From Sergeia podlipaevii (Eukaryota; Euglenozoa; Kinetoplastea; Trypanosomatida; Trypanosomatidae): a DNA stretch of 64,000 nucleotides. A model generated the notes under the pieces. It did no database searches. It was not told the origin of the DNA and worked only from the letters and a program-made list of their open reading frames with translations. Positions 60,508 to 64,000 of this stretch are shown here, in pieces. How positions within the stretch are numbered: the first letter of the stretch is position 1; each line of letters begins with the position of its first letter. The DNA is taken from assembly GCA_030849805.1 (NCBI GenBank), contig JASANZ010002198.1, positions 1 to 64,000 on the forward strand, given 5' to 3'. The position numbers were made by a program, and so were the translations under genes.

Positions 60508-60927
60508 CTACTTCTTCAACTTAGAGCGACCCTTTGGTTTAGGACGATGAGGGTTGCTCCACGGCCGGTCACTTTCAACATCCCATTGACGCGAGGCTAC
60601 AAGCAACTTCTGTTCTGAATTCATGACGGTGCGCATATTTGTGTAAACTTTCATGGGCACGCCTTCACAGCAAGTATGAAACTGATTACGATCCTGCAAT
60701 TTGACAAATTTAGTGCGCTTGCAGGCTGGGCAACGCTTCAGCAGAACGTGACTGGGCTTCAATAGCCTCGTAGGATCATCCGGATTCCTTTGCTTGTACG
60801 CTCCGCGAAAATAAGATGGGTCTACCATTTGTGGACGTCCGTAAAGATTCAACCCACCAGGACGGCGCTTCCATGGATTAAAAGCTGTAATACGGGCTTT
60901 ATAGAGGGCAATTGTACATTTTATCAT
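60508..60927 (-). CDS. Small basic Cys-rich protein (139 aa), unknown
   Basis: A 139-residue basic protein with a cysteine cluster: C66-x2-C69 and H84-x-C86-C87, in the context RCPACKRTKFVK...NQFHTCCEG. This could hold a zinc ion. The start MIKCTIALYKARITAFNPWKRR is basic and fits a mitochondrial targeting peptide, and the C-terminus is Lys/Pro-rich. Small basic proteins like this with one zinc ribbon are common among trypanosomatid mitochondrial ribosome proteins, which is the likeliest class, but I do not recognise a family. The composition differs from the spacers and the ATG at 60927 is unambiguous. Function unknown. Confidence 0.65.
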   Translation of the reverse strand: MIKCTIALYKARITAFNPWKRRPGGLNLYGRPQMVDPSYFRGAYKQRNPDDPTRLLKPSHVLLKRCPACKRTKFVKLQDRNQFHTCCEGVPMKVYTNMRTVMNSEQKLLVASRQWDVESDRPWSNPHRPKPKGRSKLKK

Positions 60928-61306
60928 ATCTATAAAAATTCAAATACAGTAAAAAAAAAAAACAAGTGAACAGGCTAATGAATGGATGAGAAACGAAAAG
61001 AAACAACACCAAATACAAAAAAAAAAACAATGATGAGCGAAGAAAGCATTGCATAAAGCTATGTTCATATTTCCAAAAACAAACAAACATAGCAAAGCAC
61101 TACGCAGCAATGGCAATAGCAATTTTTCATTCAAAAATTTGTGTTCATTACGGTGTTGTAATAGTCCGTAGGCAAAATACAATCCTGACAAAAAAAAAAA
61201 AGAAACAGTAGTAAAATCAATCACCATCTGTACAACAAAAAACTCCTCTAAGAACAAAAAATGAAAAATCTAAATATACAGTATGCATCTTATATATAAA
61301 AAAAAT
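60928..61306. other. Spacer
   Basis: A-rich, with A tracts at 60951-60963 and 61019-61028 (U tracts in transcript). No gene seen. Confidence 0.6.
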
Positions 61307-64000
61307 CTAAGCGGGCTCTCCTGTCCCTTCGCGCCTCCTTTTGACACAACGTACACCTGTTTCACAATTAACATCCCGTTGCTTCAAAGAAGTACCTTTC
61401 ATCGTGCTCTTTGCCTCTTCCAGACGACTCGCTGTCTCAACGTCAATAGGAGGAATACTACCCCCCGATGAATTGAAAGCTTCAACCAACTGCTTAAGCC
61501 TATCGAAGCAATTGATCCAGTATGTGGCTTCCTCGTTTGCCTTGGAGATGGCCAGGGCTGCTAACTCGTTTTCTTGGCGTCGAATGCTCTCACTTTCCTC
61601 ACGAAGCTTCTTTATTTTCTCAACCGCCTCTTTGTATTCGGTTTTTCGCTTTATTTCATACTCAATACCGCCTCGGAGTTTAGTACAACGCTTGTCAGCA
61701 ATCTCCACCTTGGACCTTTCTTCTTGCAGCGCGGCTTCGGATTGCTTCTTAAACTCCTCAAACACGCGCTGCTGCTCCTCAAACCTCTGCAGTAGCGTAT
61801 TCAATTGAAAACTTATCTGTGACTTCTCCTTTTGCTCAACCTTTAGCTTTGCTTCCAAAGAGATAATCACTGCTTGCAGCGATTCTCCATTCTTGGCAAC
61901 GGCAGCGGTCTTGTCTGCAAAAGATGCCTGAGCATCGCCGAGAAGAACTTCAAGTTCTCGGCATCTCCTCGTTAAGTCTTCACATTGTGTTAACATTTCT
62001 TGAATGCGCTTCGCACTTGAGTTTCCCAACTGTTGAACGCAGTCGGCAAAAAATCGTTGCTTCACAGACACCACATCAAGTGCACCTTCGTGTTGCTGAG
62101 CAAGTATCGCCGTTGCTTTCGCGTAGAATATAAGTGCCTTCCGCTCCCGGTGAGTGCACCGCTCCATTACACTAGCAGCCTCACCACGACATCCCTGTGC
62201 CTCCTCACGTGCTACTCGCACATCCTCAATGAGTTCCGCGATTTTCGCGTCAGCAGTTTCCATTTGAAGGCGTCTTTCCTCTAATAATCTCTCTAAATTG
62301 CATGAAGTGCTTCGCTTTTGGTCAAGCTCGTGCGCAAAAGATGCCAGCTGCTCATCCCTTCCCCGCAACTCCTCCTGAGCGCAGACAAGCGCATTGGTTT
62401 CGCCTCTTAGCTTCTCCTCTAAATGCGCCACAGATGCAGTGAGATCGTTGTTTGCTCTTATCGATGCACATAATTGAGCGTGGATACGGCTGATTGAGTC
62501 AAAATGATTTTCTGATCGCGCAACTGCGTCCTGCATAAGCAACTCACAAAAGCTTTCAAAAAAGGCTGTTTGAATGCATACTTTCTCCCGTATACAAACC
62601 TCCTCGACATTCTTGAGTCGAGAATTAAAAAGCTCTTTTTGAATCTCAAGTAGTTCGTGCCGCAGTTTATTTGTTCCACCCGACTCCTCAAGAATTCGGC
62701 CTTGATAAAATGCTGTCTTGCCAGAAATGTCATCTAGCTGATTTGTAAGATCAGAAATAATAGCCTGCCTATCCGCCACCTCCTTTTCGAGATTAAGCGC
62801 ATCTTTGCGTAACTCATCACACTTGTCCTCCAACGATCCTTGAAGTACAACCATCTCTTCTTCACGATCTTGAAGGCAAACCTTTACATCCTGAACCTCC
62901 TGTTGAAGTGCCTCCTTATCTTGAAGCAGTACTTCATTTCGTGAATGTGCTAGCATGAGCGCATTTTCCAACTTTTCTTGCTCGGCCTTCAACGAAGAAT
63001 AACGAAATTCCCATTCTCCAATTTGAGTTTCTTGCTTTTTTTGATCAACGCTTAATTGCGTGCAGTTCAGTTGCCACTGACGAAGCTCAATGGTCTTGGA
63101 TTTAATATCCTCCTGCTGAGACCGGCATCTTTCCCTTAAATCGTCAATTGTCTTTTGAAGACCCCCTTGACTCTGATAAGAGAAGCTTTGATCTCGTTTC
63201 AAAGAATCAATTTGCGAGTTAAGTCGCTCAGTCTGCTTCTGTAAATCAACCAACTGGCCACAAATCTTTTCCTTTTCACCCTTTTCTGATAAATTGAGCA
63301 TTTTCGCAGTATTGAGGCGATCATTCAAACTACTAATAGACTGTTCCATCTTCTCCTCAGCTAAAAGATGTTGACCTATTTCCGCCCTCAATGTCTGTAT
63401 TTCTGTATCTTTCAAATCCAAAGCTTCCTTTTGAACAATACCAGCCTTATCGAGATTGTCAACAGTCTGTGTAAGATCAATAATTCTGTGTTGAAGAGCC
63501 TCTGTTTGCCGATTTAAAGCTCGAACATCATCTTGCAGTTGCTCACGCTCAATTTGCAGCTTCGTAGATCGATCTCTCTCTGCAGAAAGGCTCTTGGCTG
63601 TGTCGTCAAACACTTCAATCTTCGCTTTTAGATCTCCTTGACAAGTCCGCAAGCGCTCTTGCAATTTTTGAATAAATTCATTCAATGAACATTGCTCAGT
63701 AAGCCACTGCTCCTCCGCCTCTGTCCACGAAGCAATAGTCCTTTTTGCATTGCTGCGAACCTCCTCTGTTTCTGCCCTCGCCTCAACAACTCGAGCGCGC
63801 TCAGCTGCAATAACAGCATCTTTACCATCCGCTTCCTTTTGCAATTGATGGATACGATCGTCAAGTTTCGCGCTCTTCTTGGCATCCTCTGCAATAAGCA
63901 ATTTCTCACGGCGTAACTCTGCTTTATCTTGTTCCAGTTGCGCAATCTGTGACTGGAGACTCTTGCATTTCTCCTCAAGTTCTTTGGAAAGTGCCTTTTC
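61307..64000 (-). CDS. Large coiled-coil protein, 5' end beyond window (partial)
   Basis: At least 897 codons in one open frame, continuing through position 64000 without a stop; the true start lies outside. Position 63901 is a TTG within the frame, not a start. The whole visible part is coiled coil, rich in Glu, Gln, Lys and Leu, with short breaks near the C-terminus. The last 60 residues are less helical and end in a basic KRRREG...EPA tail. No head or motor domain is visible. Such proteins in trypanosomatids are usually flagellar or basal-body structural proteins. The family cannot be named from this part; the missing N-terminus may hold a domain. Confidence 0.85.
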   Translation of the reverse strand, partial: EKALSKELEEKCKSLQSQIAQLEQDKAELRREKLLIAEDAKKSAKLDDRIHQLQKEADGKDAVIAAERARVVEARAETEEVRSNAKRTIASWTEAEEQWLTEQCSLNEFIQKLQERLRTCQGDLKAKIEVFDDTAKSLSAERDRSTKLQIEREQLQDDVRALNRQTEALQHRIIDLTQTVDNLDKAGIVQKEALDLKDTEIQTLRAEIGQHLLAEEKMEQSISSLNDRLNTAKMLNLSEKGEKEKICGQLVDLQKQTERLNSQIDSLKRDQSFSYQSQGGLQKTIDDLRERCRSQQEDIKSKTIELRQWQLNCTQLSVDQKKQETQIGEWEFRYSSLKAEQEKLENALMLAHSRNEVLLQDKEALQQEVQDVKVCLQDREEEMVVLQGSLEDKCDELRKDALNLEKEVADRQAIISDLTNQLDDISGKTAFYQGRILEESGGTNKLRHELLEIQKELFNSRLKNVEEVCIREKVCIQTAFFESFCELLMQDAVARSENHFDSISRIHAQLCASIRANNDLTASVAHLEEKLRGETNALVCAQEELRGRDEQLASFAHELDQKRSTSCNLERLLEERRLQMETADAKIAELIEDVRVAREEAQGCRGEAASVMERCTHRERKALIFYAKATAILAQQHEGALDVVSVKQRFFADCVQQLGNSSAKRIQEMLTQCEDLTRRCRELEVLLGDAQASFADKTAAVAKNGESLQAVIISLEAKLKVEQKEKSQISFQLNTLLQRFEEQQRVFEEFKKQSEAALQEERSKVEIADKRCTKLRGGIEYEIKRKTEYKEAVEKIKKLREESESIRRQENELAALAISKANEEATYWINCFDRLKQLVEAFNSSGGSIPPIDVETASRLEEAKSTMKGTSLKQRDVNCETGVRCVKRRREGTGEPA

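Noticed and set aside
61307..63901. Start of the edge coiled-coil gene at 63901
   Set aside because: The codon there is TTG in an uninterrupted frame; the gene continues past 64000.
1..64000. tRNA genes
   Set aside because: Reading the spacers on both strands for B-box sequences such as GGTTCGANTCC found none; a covariance search would be decisive.
1..64000. Transposon remnants (ingi, SLACS, DIRE-like)
   Set aside because: No reverse-transcriptase motif or long repeated segment was seen.
1..64000. CRISPR array or bacterial-type operons
   Set aside because: No spaced direct-repeat array, and the gene content is eukaryotic with trans-splicing signals.

Overview
The window is nuclear DNA of a trypanosomatid protozoan (Kinetoplastea). 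Twenty-two well-supported protein genes (one low-confidence 35-codon ORF is listed separately) all lie on the minus strand with no introns, so they form part of one polycistronic transcription unit read from position 64000 towards 1. Gaps between genes are rich in A on the plus strand, so the transcript carries U/C-rich tracts just upstream of many start codons; this is the usual signal for spliced-leader trans-splicing and coupled polyadenylation. Simple repeats such as (TA)n, (CA)n, (AAT)n and (GA)n fill the rest. Gene bodies have balanced base composition. The genus cannot be fixed from the sequence. Gaps of up to 3.7 kb and their low-complexity AT content argue against a typical Leishmania. 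From memory only, MVP, SAR1, a nucleolar RNA helicase II and a branched-chain E2 also lie together on T. brucei chromosome 5.

Layout, right to left in transcription order. 64000-56900: a partial large coiled-coil protein running off the window edge, a small basic Cys-rich protein, the COPII GTPase SAR1, and a 583-residue coiled-coil protein. 55500-45800: a coiled-coil protein with an embedded, apparently inactive class III nucleotidyl cyclase domain, major vault protein, an LC8-type dynein light chain and a CAMK-like protein kinase. 44800-39400: a DDX21-like nucleolar DEAD-box helicase with an RGG tail, an RRP15-like rRNA processing protein, and an LRR protein. 38300-27200: a PPP-family phosphatase with a long N-terminal extension, an Ala-rich hypothetical protein, branched-chain keto-acid dehydrogenase E2 with two lipoyl domains, and a protein joining a Fip1 motif to a CCCH finger. 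26500-3450: the LSG1-like ribosome-export GTPase, a polytopic membrane protein, a 1465-residue protein with about ten RanBP2-like zinc fingers, two small or divergent genes (a 126-residue protein and a TrmB-like methyltransferase), a Nudix hydrolase and a dual-specificity phosphatase. The left 3.4 kb has no recognisable gene.

Neighbouring genes are not functionally coupled as in bacterial operons, but ribosome biogenesis recurs (LSG1, RRP15, DDX21-like). Several TTG- or GTG-initiated reading frames extend genes upstream into translated poly-U tracts; here starts were moved to the first in-frame ATG. The most notable items are the Fip1-CCCH fusion, the cyclase-like pseudoenzyme, the tandem lipoyl domains sharing an 80-bp identical block, the complete vault gene, and a very short ORF with a strong trans-splicing context in the 28.3-29.6 kb gap.
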